A DNA stretch of 64,000 bases, taken from contig JACZZP010000015.1 in NCBI GenBank assembly GCA_015183035.1, positions 806,001-870,000 of the forward strand, read 5' to 3'. Shown here piece by piece: positions 44,710 to 58,532 of this stretch. The notes below the pieces were generated by a model. That model searched no databases. It was not told the DNA's origin and saw only the letters and a program-made list of their open reading frames with translations. Made by a program: the position numbers and the translations under genes. The stretch comes from Meloidogyne chitwoodi. Its lineage: Eukaryota; Nematoda; Chromadorea; Rhabditida; Meloidogynidae. Every line of letters begins with the position of its first letter. Position 1 is the stretch's first letter.

Positions 44710-45986
44710 TTATTATTTTTTAAATAATTCTAAATATTTTTAATAATATTAAACAAAAAAATATTTAAAAATTGAATAAATATTTAGTCTTATTGGAGCA
44801 AATATTATTTTTTAAAAATTAAATAAATTAGTCAAAAAAGTTATTTAACCCCAAATGTCTTAAAATAATAATAAAATTAAAAGTAAATAAAAATATTCAA
44901 AAGTAAAATAAATTATTTAAAAGTTAGTTCACTATTATTTATTAAAATTATAGAGATCAAATAAAATAAAATAAATTTTATCTCAACTTAAACTTATTCT
45001 AAATTATCTCAAATTAAAACTTTTATTCCTTCTTTTTATTTATTATTATATTTACTTAAAATTATTATTTTTTAAGAAAACTATAAAGATCTTAATTAAA
45101 TAATTTTTAAAAAATGATAAAAGAGTTTTTAAAACAAGAAATTAAAATTTAAAGAAAATAAATTTATATATTAAAATAAAAGTTTAATTTCTTTTTTAAT
45201 ATTTTAAAATTTAATATTAAATGTCTGCTTTTTTGGGATTTATTCATTTAACTATTTCTCTTCTTTTTTAATAAAATAAATTTCTCAATCAATTTCACAT
45301 GCGAACACGCGGCAAATATCCATCGAATTTTAATTTTAAAAAAAGAAGGGAATGGTAAAAGCAGGTGTATGAGGAGATGGGTAAAATTTAAAAAGTGAGA
45401 AATAATTTTTAAAATATAAAAAATATATTTTAATAAATTTTAAAGTTTATATCCTTGAATTTATTAAATAAAAGGTAAACGTTTTATTAGCAAATATAAA
45501 ATTAATTAATTATTTTATAATAAAACTTGTTAGTCTAATAGTTATAAATTTTATTTTGTTTTAAGCTGATTGCGATTGAATATTTATATTTATAATATTT
45601 TTTATAATTTTATTTCCTAATTTTTAGTAACATTTAATTAATTTTAATTTTAAAAATAACTTCTAAATTAAAATATTTTTACAAATAAAATAATCATAAA
45701 AATTTTTAAATTTTATTTTGATAAATATTTTTACTACAATTTTAATTTAAAAAAGAAAATCATTTTTATACTAAGAACAATACAAACCAAATATTTAGTA
45801 GTAGTATATATGATTATATAAAATGTTTTTATATTTAAATATATAAACGAATTTTTTAATTATTTTTTTTTAATTTTTTAATCAAAAGGCCATGTGTGTT
45901 CTTTGATTTAGAGATTGGGTAAAATAAAAAATAAAATTAAAAGAAAAATATCAATGTAAATATCATTACAATTTTATTTAAATATT
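44710..45986. other. Intergenic, promoter side of rsef-1
   Basis: About 1.3 kb of A/T-rich sequence between two minus-strand genes: the rsef-1 upstream region and the 3' flank of the Q-rich gene. The only less A/T-rich patch is ACATGCGAACACGCGGCAAATATCC near 45298. No exon seen. Confidence 0.5.
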
Positions 45987-48900
45987 TTATGCTCCTTCAG
46001 CTAAACGGAAAGAAGAGTCTTGTGCAGGCTGATTGGGTGCCGCCTGTTGATCATTAGAAGAAGCAGGATCATCAACCTAAATAATTAGAAAAATAAATAT
46101 AATAATTTAAAATAAATTTAGAAAAATAACTAAATTATTATTACTAGGATATAAAATTAATTAAAATAAAAATTAAAAAAACCTGGAAGAAAACTGAAGG
46201 CATTTCAGGGAAGAACTTTTGTTGTTGTAATGGAACATTTACTGGTTTTACATCAATTTTATCATCAACATTTTTTTGTTCTTTTGTCAAATCTTTAATT
46301 TCTTTATTTTGTTCTTCATTTTTTTGTTCATTATTATTATTATTTTGTTGTTCTGGTTGTTGTTGTTCACTTAATTGTGGAGCAGCATCAACTTCAATAA
46401 CTTCTTCTGGTTGATGTCCTGTTCCAATATTATCATCCTTATTATCATCTTTATCATCATCCTTATCATCTTTATTATTAATCTTTCCAATCTCTCCTCG
46501 TGCATTATCTATAATTTTAGAAGTTTCAACTGGCAAAGCATCAGATGATGGACGATTTGGAGTATTATCAATTTCTTCACTTCTACTATTTCCTTCATTA
46601 TCAGCAATAGATTTTGAATTACTTCCACTGTTGCTTCCAGAAGAAGAAGAAGGACTATTATTATCTTTATCAATAACAGTTACAGAAGGAAATTTAGGAG
46701 GAGCAATTTCTGCAGGTTGTTGTTGGGAAGATGGAGGGCCTGAAGCAACGTCTGATTTATGAGATGAGGAGATACTGTCAAATAACCAATTTGGCAACAA
46801 ATCTGGAGTCATCCATGATGAAGATTCTTTTTGTTGTTGTTCTGATTGTTTTGACTGTTGTGGTTGTTGACCAGGTTGTTGTGGAGTGACAATTGGTGAT
46901 TTACCGTCATTACTATCTCCAATAACGAGTGATGGTGCAGATAGCTTAATCTCAGGCTGTAAATTGATAAACTCATTATTTTTGAATAAATTAATAAAAG
47001 AATCTATTTTTAAAATACCTGTTGTTGTTGTTGTGGAATGTTCTGTTGTTGTTGAATTGGTTGTTGCTGAATTACTTGTTGTTCTACTGGACGATTACCA
47101 AACATTCCCATACTCTGTGGCAATTGTTGTTGTTGTTGAGGAAAATTTTGTTGTGGTACAGCATTATTCCAATGTTCGAAAGATGAGGGACGAGGCAAAG
47201 CTCCTCCATTTCCTCCAAATCCTAAATTATTTTGTTGAGGATGAGCCCAATCAGAAGAAGGTGGGGGTGGAGGAGGGAAACGCATATTCATTTGTTGTTG
47301 TTGTTGCTGTTGGAAAAATGGGTGGAAAAAGAGCAATTCTGGAGAAGATTGGCGGAATCCATTAATTTTTGGCCAGCGAAGACTAAAAAAATTAAAATAT
47401 TATTTAAAAATTAATTTTCTCCAACTTGTCAATAAAAGAAGGTATTTGTTGTTGTTGTTGTATTTCTGGTGATGGCATAATTGAATTTGATGACGGTAAT
47501 TCATTCTGAAGTGCCCAAGGAGAGAAAAAACGTGGACGTTGTTGTTGTTGTTGTTCTTCTTGATCTCCAATTTGATTATTTTGCATAAATAAAGAAGAAG
47601 ATGATGGTTGATGCATTTCACCAAATCCATCAAGGAAGGAACGAGAATTCTAAAAAAGTAAAAATAATTAATTAAAATATTCTTTATAATTTAAACCTTA
47701 AAATCTTCAACTAATGGACGTGGATGAGGAAAGAAATGAGCAGAAGAAGAAGAAGGGAATTGAAGAATTTGTTGTTGTTGGGGTCTTTGTTGTTGGAAAA
47801 TACTTGACGGCCAATTTTTATTATTAAATATATTATTATTATTATCTTCATTTGAAGTAGAACTACTGTCGCTATTTTGTGGCTCAACCTCGACGATTGA
47901 AACCTTTAAAAAAATTTTTTAATTTGAAATTTCTTTTAGGAATTTAATTAATTATTTTAAGAGGTAAATATAAACATAATAATATATGAATATATAATTT
48001 GTAAAGAAAAGTAAAATAAACTTAAAATGTTAATTTAATATTTATATTATTAACCTGCATAGTTCCATCAAAGCCAATATCTTCAGCATGTTGTTTAATT
48101 TTTTGTAAAATATTTCGAAGAAATTTAAAACGAGCATCACGTATTTGGTTTAATGCTCCATTTAAATTATTAGAAGCAAAAAGAGGATGTTGTTGAGGTT
48201 GTTCAATTTCAGAAGATGTTTGTGAAGAAGAACGAGAAGAAGAGGAAGAAGAAGAATCAGAATTACCAATTTTAGATGGAAAAATAGGGAAAGTATCAAT
48301 TGCTACAACAGGTGATTCTTGTGTTGTTGAACTGCTACTTGATGTATCTTCTTCAACAGATAGCGATAGAGGTATAACACGAGGAACTTGTAAATCATTG
48401 CTAAAATTTAGAATTAATAAAATTAGACATTTAATTATTTATAAAATGTACGTAAATATATTTTGAAATTTTAAAATAATTCTCAAACCTTTTAGACAAA
48501 CTAAGCAATTTATCACTAATTGCATTAGCTGCTTGTGAATAATAATCAATTTGTCCATCATTATCATATCCAAAACGTTGTTTGAGTTCAGCCCAACGAA
48601 GTTTGAAAAAATTTTCGTCTCGTTGACGACTATATGCCATTTCAGATAAAACAAGAGCAAAAATAGCCATAAGGAAAACAGAGAGCATAACAAGCAAAAT
48701 TCCTTTATAACCACGAGATTTGCGCACAATAATTGGTTGTGGTGGTGGTATTTGAAGAGATGGACGTGGAAGTTCAGGTCCCATTGGTAGAGGAATACGT
48801 GTTTCAGATGTTGAATAACCAGGTGGTGGAGAGTCTTTAAATTAATTAATTAGGATTTGAAAATATTAAAATAGAGTTGGGAAGGTCAGAAAAAATAAAT

Positions 48901-49111
48901 AGGCTTAGAATTGTCTAATCAATCAAATCAGAAAATAAAACATTTTAGAGGTTTAATCTTATAAAGTTCATTAAGAGTAATAAAGACCCACTTAACTATT
49001 ATTTTTGATTTTATTGTGGGTTTAGTCACAAAAATACTTAAAAAACATACCAGTCTTTTCCTTATTCTCTTCAACTGGCTTCTGATCAAGTCCAACTGTA
49101 AACACTTTCAT
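45987..49111 (-). CDS. Q/S-rich type II membrane protein
   Basis: Starts at MKVFTVGLDQKPVEENKEK (ATG 49111) and ends with DSSFRLAEGA at 45987. A short Pro-rich cytosolic tail (PPPGYSTSETRIPLP, IIVRKSRGYKG) precedes one membrane segment (ILLVMLSVFLMAIFALVLSEM), so the long remainder is probably extracellular or luminal. The stretch FFKLRWAELKQRFGYDNDGQ follows, then Ser, Gln and Asn runs (several Q5-Q7 tracts from CAA/CAG repeats) and an acidic Asp/Lys repeat (DDKDDDKDDNKDDN). Motifs such as NKNWPSSIF, FLRWPKINGF and LLPNWLFD recur as short hydrophobic islands. There is no enzyme domain and I do not recognise the family. Introns are short and in-frame with both the TM exon and the Q-rich exons. 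The membrane topology is inferred from the charge difference. Confidence 0.75.
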
Positions 49112-52100
49112 TTATTTATTTATTTTTTTTACTAAAAAAAAGAGAAACTTGAAAATAACAAAATTTCAGCAATTAACAAAATTTAAAATCAAAAAAGCAA
49201 TGAAAGGAAACGAAATAGAAAAATCGCGCACTGAAAAGAGGAGAGAGAAATTCTCTCTCTTTATTTACTTATATTTCCCATTAATACATAATATACGTGT
49301 ATAAAAATACATGTAAAAATATATAAGAGTGTCACGAGCAATCAACGATTGGGCGGATGAAAAAAAAAGAGTTGTTATAAAGAGGGGGCTTATTTGAGAG
49401 AAGAAAAAGAATGAATGGATGGAGAGGACCAATCGACGAGTGAATGAGTAAATGTAATGATATTTTTGGGGGAAATAAATAAATAAATAAAAGTTGTGTT
49501 TTATGAGAAGATTCTGTCAACGAACTAGGTAAAATTAAAAAAATTTAAAAATAATAATTTGTTTAAATTTAAAATTTTTTTAAAAATATTTGGATATCAA
49601 AATATAAAAATAAATATTTCAGTCTTTATATATTTTAGAATTTAGGTAGGAAGAGAATAAATTAATTTAATAAATTTATAAATAATTTTATTGGTGTTAA
49701 AAAAATCTCTTAAAATAAATTAATTCTTAAAGGAAAAATTCTTATACATATTAATTTTATTATTTTTCGGTGGTTATACATATTTATTTTAAGAAATTAA
49801 TTTATTTAAAGAATTTAGGACAAATAAATTAAAATTATTTAATTTCCAAAATTTATATTTTTAATTTTAAATAAAATAAAATAAAAAAAGAAATGATATA
49901 TTAAATAAATAAAATAAAATAATATATTCAATTATATATATCCTTTTTAGCCTTACACATGCAATGAAAGTTCTTTTTACGAATATACACATGTAAAATC
50001 AATATTTAGTTTTTTTAACCAGAACAAAATTTTAAGTGCCGGATTAATTAATAATTTGTTTAAATTAAAAAAAAATTCTTCAGTTTCTTAGAGAAGGAAA
50101 AAAATAAAATATTATTTTTCAAATTATAAAATTAGTCTTTTTTTAAATATTTTTAATATTTTCAGATTATTTATTATTTTCAAAAATAATAAATAATCTT
50201 TAATTATCCCAAATTCTGTAAAAATAAATAAATTTAAAAATAGTTTACTATTTATAGCATGAACAAATAATAATAATATTTAAAGCTTATATTTATGTAA
50301 AAGTAATATATTTATTTATTTATTTATTTATTATAATGCCCCATATTTGAAAAATAGAGCGGAGCGCAATGTACAACAAAAATATTAAAGCTATTTAAAA
50401 AAAAGAAAAATTTTCGTTGATTTTTTTTATATGGTCAGCTGTCACTATAATACTGGAAACACAAAAAATGACAAAATTATATATACAATAAGAGAGAGAT
50501 AAATGAATACTCTTTTAATAAATGAAAATAAAATTATTAAAAAATATTATTAAATATATATTTAAATTATTTATATAAAAATATTAATAAATTTTTATTT
50601 TTTAAAGAAAAAAGTTAATTTATTTATATTTAATAAAATAAATAAAACTACGGGTAATTAATTATATTTTCTACGAATTAATAATTTTATTAAAAATATA
50701 TATTTTTAATAAAATATATATATTTTTTTAAATGAATAGTTTGAACTTTTTAAAAAAAAATAAAAAAAAATAAATGTATTAAAAAATATAATTTAATTAA
50801 AAAGAATTGTTATATGTTTGTGTTTTGATTTAAAAATTAATTTAAAAAATAATTAAAAATATTTTATTTTTTAACTTCTTTAAAAAACATTTCTTTTATG
50901 AAAAGAAATACCTTTTAATAATAATAATAATAATATTTTTTTGAAGAAAAATTAAAAAATAGATTTTTAATTTGAATTAAATTTATGCAAATATATTAAA
51001 AAATTAAAAACTTTAAAATTTTTAAATGAATTTGATTATAATCAGATAAGCAGAAATTTTAAAAAATAAAAAATTATTTGAAAAGTGCAAAATAGGTAAC
51101 AATTAAGAAATGGAAAAACAGGTAATTAATTATACCTATTTATATCTTTAATTTAATAAAATTAAAAAGTAACAGAAAAATAATAAAATTTTTATTTTCT
51201 CAAAATAAAAAATAAAAATTAATTTAAATTATTATAATATTTAGACAAGTAAAAAAATAATAATTTAATTTAAATATATACAAAGTATTGAGGATTTAAT
51301 CTAATTATATTAATTATTATTAAATATATGTATTTTTAAAACTATTTAATTAAATTAAATATATTATAAAATAATAATTTAAAATAAAATATTAATTAAA
51401 TTAATTAAATAAATTATTAAATTATTTTAATAAATTTTCAATTATTTAACAATAAAAAAGAGAATATAATAAAGAAAAATAAAAAAACTAGATTTTTCAA
51501 TTTAGAAATATTTACTATTTTTAATCCAAAATAATAATAATAATCATCAATTGAGTAAATAGAAAAAAATATTAAATAAAATAAAAAATGTTGTAATATT
51601 CTCTTAAATAAAATAAAAAAATATTTTTTTTCTTTTCTCAAGAATTACAGGTTAATAAAAAGAGAGATGAATGACAAAAGGGTGAGGCTGTGTTTTTAAT
51701 TATATTTACCTAAATATAAATACCTATATTTTAGTTTTTTTAAAAAAGATAAAAGTGATTAAATGCGCATTTATTAAAAAAAATATTTTTTGATAAATTT
51801 TAAAAAATTAGGGAAGAAAATAATTAAAATAATTTTTTTGATTTTGATATTAATTTAATCAAAATATTAACTAATATTGTTGAAGGAATATTTTTAAAAT
51901 ATGCTTTTTATTTATTTTTTTTTTCAAAATTAAATTAAAATTTATTTTTTTAATTTTCAAATTATTTGAATATTTCTTTCTCCACAATTTAACTTTAATT
52001 GGAATATTTAAAAATAATATATGTATATAATTTAATTATTTAATTAATTAAATAATATTTATTAGAATTTAAAATTAAATTTAATCTTTCTAAATAAATA

Positions 52101-55100
52101 AATATTTATTTATTTATTTATAACACAAGGTCATTTTATGTATTTTAATCATTTATTTATTTATTAGTAAACAGAACAAATAAAACAAAATAAAATATTA
52201 AAATTTAAAAATTATCCCTAACTTAATCTCTCAATTTTTTAAAAATAAAAAAAGGAAAAAATTTATGTCTAAAATTTGAAATTTAAATAATAAAATTTTT
52301 GTTTTATTTTTTAAATAATATTTAAAAAATTCAAAGTTACTAAATAAAAGTTTATAATTAAAAAAACAAATTAAAAATATTAAAATAAAGTTTTTTTCTT
52401 TTAATAAAAATAAATAAATATATTTAAATAAAAGAAAAAGCTTAGTTGTTGTCAACATGCTTTTTGCGTGCTAACTTTGCTTTTATTTTAATAAAAGGTC
52501 TCCTCTACACATATGCTTTGTAAATAAATTAAAATCAATTTTTTTCTTTAACAAAACGCGCACTTTGACATAAAAATAAATTTATTTTTAACTTTTTTTT
52601 TCAATAAAATTTTATTTAAAGCTAAGAAAGATCTTTTTTCTTAACGGATATTAAAATTATTTGAAGGAAGAGAAATTTTGCTTTATGAAGAATTTAATGA
52701 AAGAAAGTAGTTTTTGACTATTTAATATATAACAATAATAAATAAATTAGTTATGTATATTTAAAATAAAAATGATAAATAATTTATAAATTATTCCAAA
52801 AATAGTGTTTAAATTTTTAAATATATTAAAGTCTCTTATAAATATTAATTTAATTAAATTAATTAAAAAGAGATATAACATGCAGTGTTGTCTTATTTTG
52901 TTGTAAAAAATATGATATTTTTTAATTTTTTAGCTTATTGAATTTTATATAAAAAAATAAATGAATAAATAAATTCTGAAAATTTAAGCAGATTTTGAAA
53001 AGAAAAGGCTTATTTAAAATAAAAAAACTTGATTTTGGTAAAAAATATTCAAGTTGTTTTAAATAAAATATAAAAAAGAGATGTTGCTTTAATAATTTTT
53101 AGTAACAAATTTATTTATAAAAAAGAGAAAAATATTTTTTAGTATTTTAAGAGAGGCAAAAAATAATTCAAGTGTCCATTTATCGGCTAAAATCACTAAA
53201 AATATAAATATAAAAAAGAGAATAAATATTTAGTTAGTAAATTATTTTAAGAGTATTTACTAGTAGCGCAATCAGAAGAGAATTAAAATACTAAAGAAAA
53301 TAATAATTGCGGATTTTGTAAGTTTTTTTAGTTTTATTAATTTATTGTATGTAAAAAATAAATATTTAAATGTCCGCAAAAATTATTTCTTTCTCCGCTT
53401 TCTATTTATTGGGCTGAATGACTGAAAGGATTTTGTTAACTAATAAATAAATTAATATATATTTATAATATATAATAAATTAAATAAATTAAATAAATAA
53501 TCCTTTTTAATTATTATTAAATCAAAATAATATATTTATTTATTATTTAAAAACAAAAATAAAATGTTATTAATTTTTAAATATAAAAAATATTAAAAAA
53601 TAAAGACAAGAAAGCGTTAAATTTAAAAAGATTTTTTATTAAATTGAATAAAAAAAGGATTTATAAAATAAAATTTAAGAATATTAAAAAAAAATAAAAG
53701 ATAAAGTAAATAAAAATTAAAATATATTTAATAAATAAATAAAGTATCATTGAAAAAAAAGAAATCCGATTAAAGAATATAAAATTTTATTTTAAATTAA
53801 TTCAATTAAATTTTAAAAACAATTTTTCAATTAAATTATTTATTTATTTATTTAATATTAAAATATTTATGTACTTTTACTTTCACACAAATAAGTAATT
53901 TTTATTTAACAAAATTCTCTCAATTATATATTCACCCAAATAACAAAATCATTCAGTCAAATTTCCCTCTAATATAATTTTTTTTTCTTCAATCGCGCAC
54001 AAAAAAGAGAGAATATATTAATGTATGTATGTATGTGACTATATTCTCTCTTCTCTTTAAATTATTTTTAAAAGAAAAAATAACCGGAGAGAGAATTATT
54101 TTGTGTACAAAAAAATCAGAAATTTTCCTGTTTTTATTTATTTTATAAAAAAACACAAAAAGAGGCCATTTTGGAGAGGATCGGAAAGACAGTCAAAGGC
54201 AAATTGTTAAAAAGAAAAAAAAAAATAAAAAAATTGGTTAAAAATTTTAAATAAAAGCAAAAAAACTATTCGTTTTTGACTTTTTAATGTTGCTTTTAAT
54301 TTATTTTTTTCCTTATTTGCACTAAAAAAATAAAAAATTCAGGAATAGTTAAAATAAAATAAAAAAATAATTTTATATAAATTAATTTATATATTTCTCA
54401 ATTTGTTCTAGAATTAAATGAATTGATGCACAAATTTATTAAAATAAATATAAATAAAAGTAAAGGAAAAATAATTTATTAAAAAAAAATAAAATAATAA
54501 TAATAATAATAAATTAATTAATATTTTAATATAAATAACCATTAATTAATTAATTAATTAATTTATTTTTTGTTTTTAAAAGTTCAAATTAGTTAAAAGA
54601 TAAAAATAAAAATTAATTATTAAAATATATATATTAATTTTAATTAAATTAAAAATGGTTTAATTGTTTTATAATTTATTTAAATTATTATTTAAAAATA
54701 ATAATAATTTAAATAAATATAAAAATACCAATTACTAATTTAGATTCTATAATATTAAATAATAAATATTGCACTTTTGAGAGAAGAGGGTCCTTGAAAT
54801 TATTTTGAATAAATAATAAATATATTTATTTACAAAATAGAATTTTAATAAAAAATAAAACTGGATAGATTTTAATATTTTATTTAATAAAATATAAATA
54901 TATTTTTTTATTCTTTAAATAAAAACAGTAAAACTAATCAAAACAATTTATTAATACCTAATTTATTTAAAAAATACAAAATTATTCTTGATTATAAATT
55001 TTCATCACTGTATAGGTATTTATATTATTTTTAAAAAAATTAAAAAAATAAATAAATAATTAAATTACTAATATTTTAATAAAAATAATTTAAAAATTAA

Positions 55101-57127
55101 AGATGATCTCGAATGAAATATTAAATAAAATATCCAATGACATTTAAGAGAAATATTTTATGTGCAAAATGTAAAAATTTTAGTTTCGAATGTTAAATGT
55201 GTATTTAAATAAAGGTAATGGCTGACGTTTGAAGGTCGAAAATGTGTAAATAAATAAATAGGCTAGCGCGAACTGATAGAAATTTTTAGAAAAAAATATA
55301 ATTTGTTAATTCTCTTTTTTGTTGTTTTTCTTTAAAATATATTATTGAGAGTAAAAAAAGAAAAACAGGATTTATTTAAAATATTTTAAAAATATATATT
55401 TTTTAAATTGGAACGATAATTAATAAATTTATTTGAAAATGATTTAATAATTAATTAATAATTATTTGTTATTAAAATATATTTTTTTTTAATTAAAAAT
55501 TAATATTTTAATAAAATATATTATTTTAATTCCAAAATAATCTTAAATATTTATTTAAAAATTAAATTAAATTAAATTTGTAAATTTGTTCGTAATTTTA
55601 ACAGAATTTATAATTAACTAAAAAAAATTCCCAATTAACTTTTATAAGGTTAAAAGTGTTTGTCCCGAGTTGTGTCATATGAGATTTTACTAGTTAAATT
55701 AATAAATAATTAAAAGAATATTAAATTAATTTATATGTAGAGGACAGAGTAAATACATATATTCATATATTTAATTTTTAAATATTCAAAGTCCATTCTT
55801 TTAATTATTAAATTGGTTACCATAATTAATAAATCATTTTATCTTCTTTAATTTTTCTTTAAATAATGAAAATCACGGGAATCATTAAAATTTATTTTTC
55901 TTTTTTTTTAATTTTAGAGAATAAAATTGAAATAACAAAATTTAATTTAATTTTTTTTTCAAAAATATATTTGTCAAACTTTCAGCCGGTTTTCTAATTT
56001 AATTTTTTTTGTTATTATTTTTCTAATTTATAACAAAGATTTAAAGAAAAATAATTATTTTTCATTCATTAATTTTAAATTAAAATAATAAATGTTTAAA
56101 TAATAATAATTATGTAATATTTTTGTAAATATTTAAATAATATTTTATTTATTTTAAAAATTTAATTATTAAATAATTTTATAATTGATCATTGGTGCAA
56201 TTAAAAATGTGAAAATAATTTGAAATAAAAAATATTATAATGATTAATATACCTAGTTAAGTTAAAATAAAAAATTTAAAATAAATTAATAGTGAAATTG
56301 AAAATAAAAATTAATTTGTTAAAACAATTACAGTAATTTAATATTTTTTATTGAAAATTTAAATTTAATTATTAAAATGATAATATCTTAGTATATATTT
56401 TTTAATTTTTTTATTAAAAAAATATTAAATCTAACAAAATTAATAAACTTAAAGTTTCATTAATTTTTAAAAATATTAAATATTAATTTAATTATTTATT
56501 TTTTATATTTAAAAGTGAATGACAGAAAAATAAATTTAATTAAAAATTAATTAATTTTTAATTAAAATTTCAAGTGGTTTAAGTGAAAATTAATAGAAAA
56601 ATTAAAAAAATAAAATCTTTTAAATTCATTTAATTTTGAATTTTAAAATAAATAAAAAATTCAATTTTCTAAGAAAATTAAACAAAAAAATTATAAAGTT
56701 TTATAAATATTTTTAGAAAAAAATACTTGAAAATTAAAAAATAATTAATAGATTTAGCTATATTTAATTTATGTTTGTTTACTTTTTTTAAATTAAATAT
56801 TAATAAATAAATATTTTATTTAATTAAAAAAGTTATTCACTTAAATTATTTATTTTAAATTATTTTAAAAAAATTTATAGTATTTAGTATTTTTAATTGT
56901 ATTTGAGGGATGTAGGTAAAAAATAATAATTATTTACTTTAGAGAATATTAAAGGATATTGTTTGATCTTTCTTTTTTTTATATATTTGATATAAGTTAA
57001 TAAATGAAGGCCAAAGATTTTAAAAAAATATTAGCCTACACTTAATAAATAAACTTTAATTTAATTAATATTTGGATATAAATTAATAAAGATTTGTTAT
57101 TAAAAAATTAAATAAATTTAAATTTAT
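49112..57127. other. 8-kb AT-rich gene desert
   Basis: No supportable exon on either strand. Long Phe/Leu/Tyr/Lys frames at 51438-51641 and 52231-52458 are poly-A/T artefacts. Purine/pyrimidine strands with GAGAGA/CTCTCT occur just upstream of the Q-rich gene (49232-49262), and a clean hairpin lies at 54005-54052. The left end holds the Q-rich gene's promoter. Confidence 0.6.
54005..54052. repeat. Perfect 13-bp hairpin with GTAT-repeat loop
   Basis: AAGAGAGAATATA and TATATTCTCTCTT are exact complements around a 22-base loop containing (GTAT)n. The CGCGCAC just upstream (53995) also occurs near 49229. It could be a small RNA hairpin or a regulatory palindrome. It is too short and weak in G+C to call a microRNA. 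Confidence 0.4.
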
Positions 57128-58193
57128 TTAGGACAACAATGTGCAAATATTTCTAATTGAATACATTCTTCTTCTTTTTCTGAACAAAATTCAGCATCAC
57201 AAGATATACCATAATACCAAGAAGGATTTTTACCATTTTTACATTTTGGTTTTTTATAAGTATTTTTTTCATATATTTCTTTTAAATATTTTAATTATTT
57301 AAATTTATTTTAAATATTACCATAATTTGTAATATTACAACATGCTGGAAGGCCTTCAGGTCTACCATAACATTTATAACCTTGTGGGCATTCTGAATAT
57401 TCACAAGTTCCATGATAATCATAATCTTCTTTATTAAGATTACAACTAAGTCTATAATAATCATTATCTGCTATAAATATTATTTAATTAATAAATTATA
57501 TTAAATAATAAATATACTAAGAAAACATAATGTATTTATACGTTCACATTCAATTTCTGAATTAAATCTATTACCATTACCCCCACAACCTTTATAACCA
57601 AATGGAAGACATAATTGATATTCTTTATCAAAATACCACTTAAATTTATTAAATTAAATAAATATTTTTTAGTAATATTAAAATAATATTAAAAATATAT
57701 TAAATATTTTTAATAAAATATAAAAATACCAAAATATAAGTAATATCTAATATAATATTATAATTATTCTAATAGGAGGACATTATTTTTAATCTTTCAA
57801 TAACTTTTTTATAGAAAGAAAAAACCTTTTACTTAATTCAAATATGTATATGTATGTAGGTAATAATAATAATAATAACCTTTATTATTAAAAATTAATT
57901 TTTAAAAGAGAAATACATATACTTTAATTCCAGATGTATTTGTAGTCAATCCATCATAACATTCATAACCTTTATCATAAGGATATTTACAATTTCTATA
58001 ATAATTTTTAAATTTTGGTTCACTAAAAAATTAAAAATATAATTTAATAAAATAAAATTAACCAAAAATCATCTAAAAAAGGAATTAAAGATTTATTTTT
58101 AGCTTCTTCTAAAGTAATTTTATTTAAAATAATTTTATTTAATAAAATAATTATTAAAAATATTTTTAATAAAATATTTAAAAATATTAACAT
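57128..58193 (-). CDS. Secreted Cys-rich protein with a Kunitz-like domain
   Basis: The start at 58193 (MLIFLNILLKIFLIIILLNK) gives a strongly hydrophobic signal sequence. After an intron comes CEPKFKNYYRNC, then ECYDGLTTNTSGIK, WYFDKEYQLCLPFGYKGC and GGNGNRFNSEIEC. The aromatic YFD, the C-x7-C (CLPFGYKGC) and C-x12-C spacings are diagnostic of Kunitz/BPTI inhibitors. The stretch before YFD is about six residues longer than usual and the last half-cystine is displaced, because an intron follows ECE. A second Cys-rich part (SECPQGYKCYGRPEGLPACC, then ISCDAEFCSEKEEECIQL, ending AHCCPK at 57128) is not Kunitz-like. Protease inhibition is inferred from the fold only; the site normally at P1 cannot be placed. 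Exon boundaries in the middle are approximate. Confidence 0.75.
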
Positions 58194-58532
58194 TTTTATT
58201 AATTAATTAATTTAATAAAATTAAAATAATATTTTTATAAAATATTTATTTAATAAAATAATTAGTGTATAATAAATGATTCATTCTCTAATTAATTAAT
58301 TAAAAAAAAATATTTAAAAATAATATTTATAAAATATATTTAATAAATATCCATTTTTTGAAAATCGATATATCCACATAATGCATTTACTTTCTCTCTC
58401 TCTTTTTATTTAATTAAATAATAATATTTTACTTTCCTCCATGTCTAATGTATATTTAAATAAATTAAATATTTATACCAAAATTTGAAAATTTTAATTT
58501 TGCTCTTATTCATTTATATTTGTTAATAATAA

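Noticed and set aside
51438..52458. Membrane-protein-like minus-strand frames
   Set aside because: Composition is fully explained by A/T runs; no intron signals or conserved residues.
54005..54052. microRNA precursor
   Set aside because: The stem is only 13 bp and simple-sequence in nature, too short for a canonical pre-miRNA.
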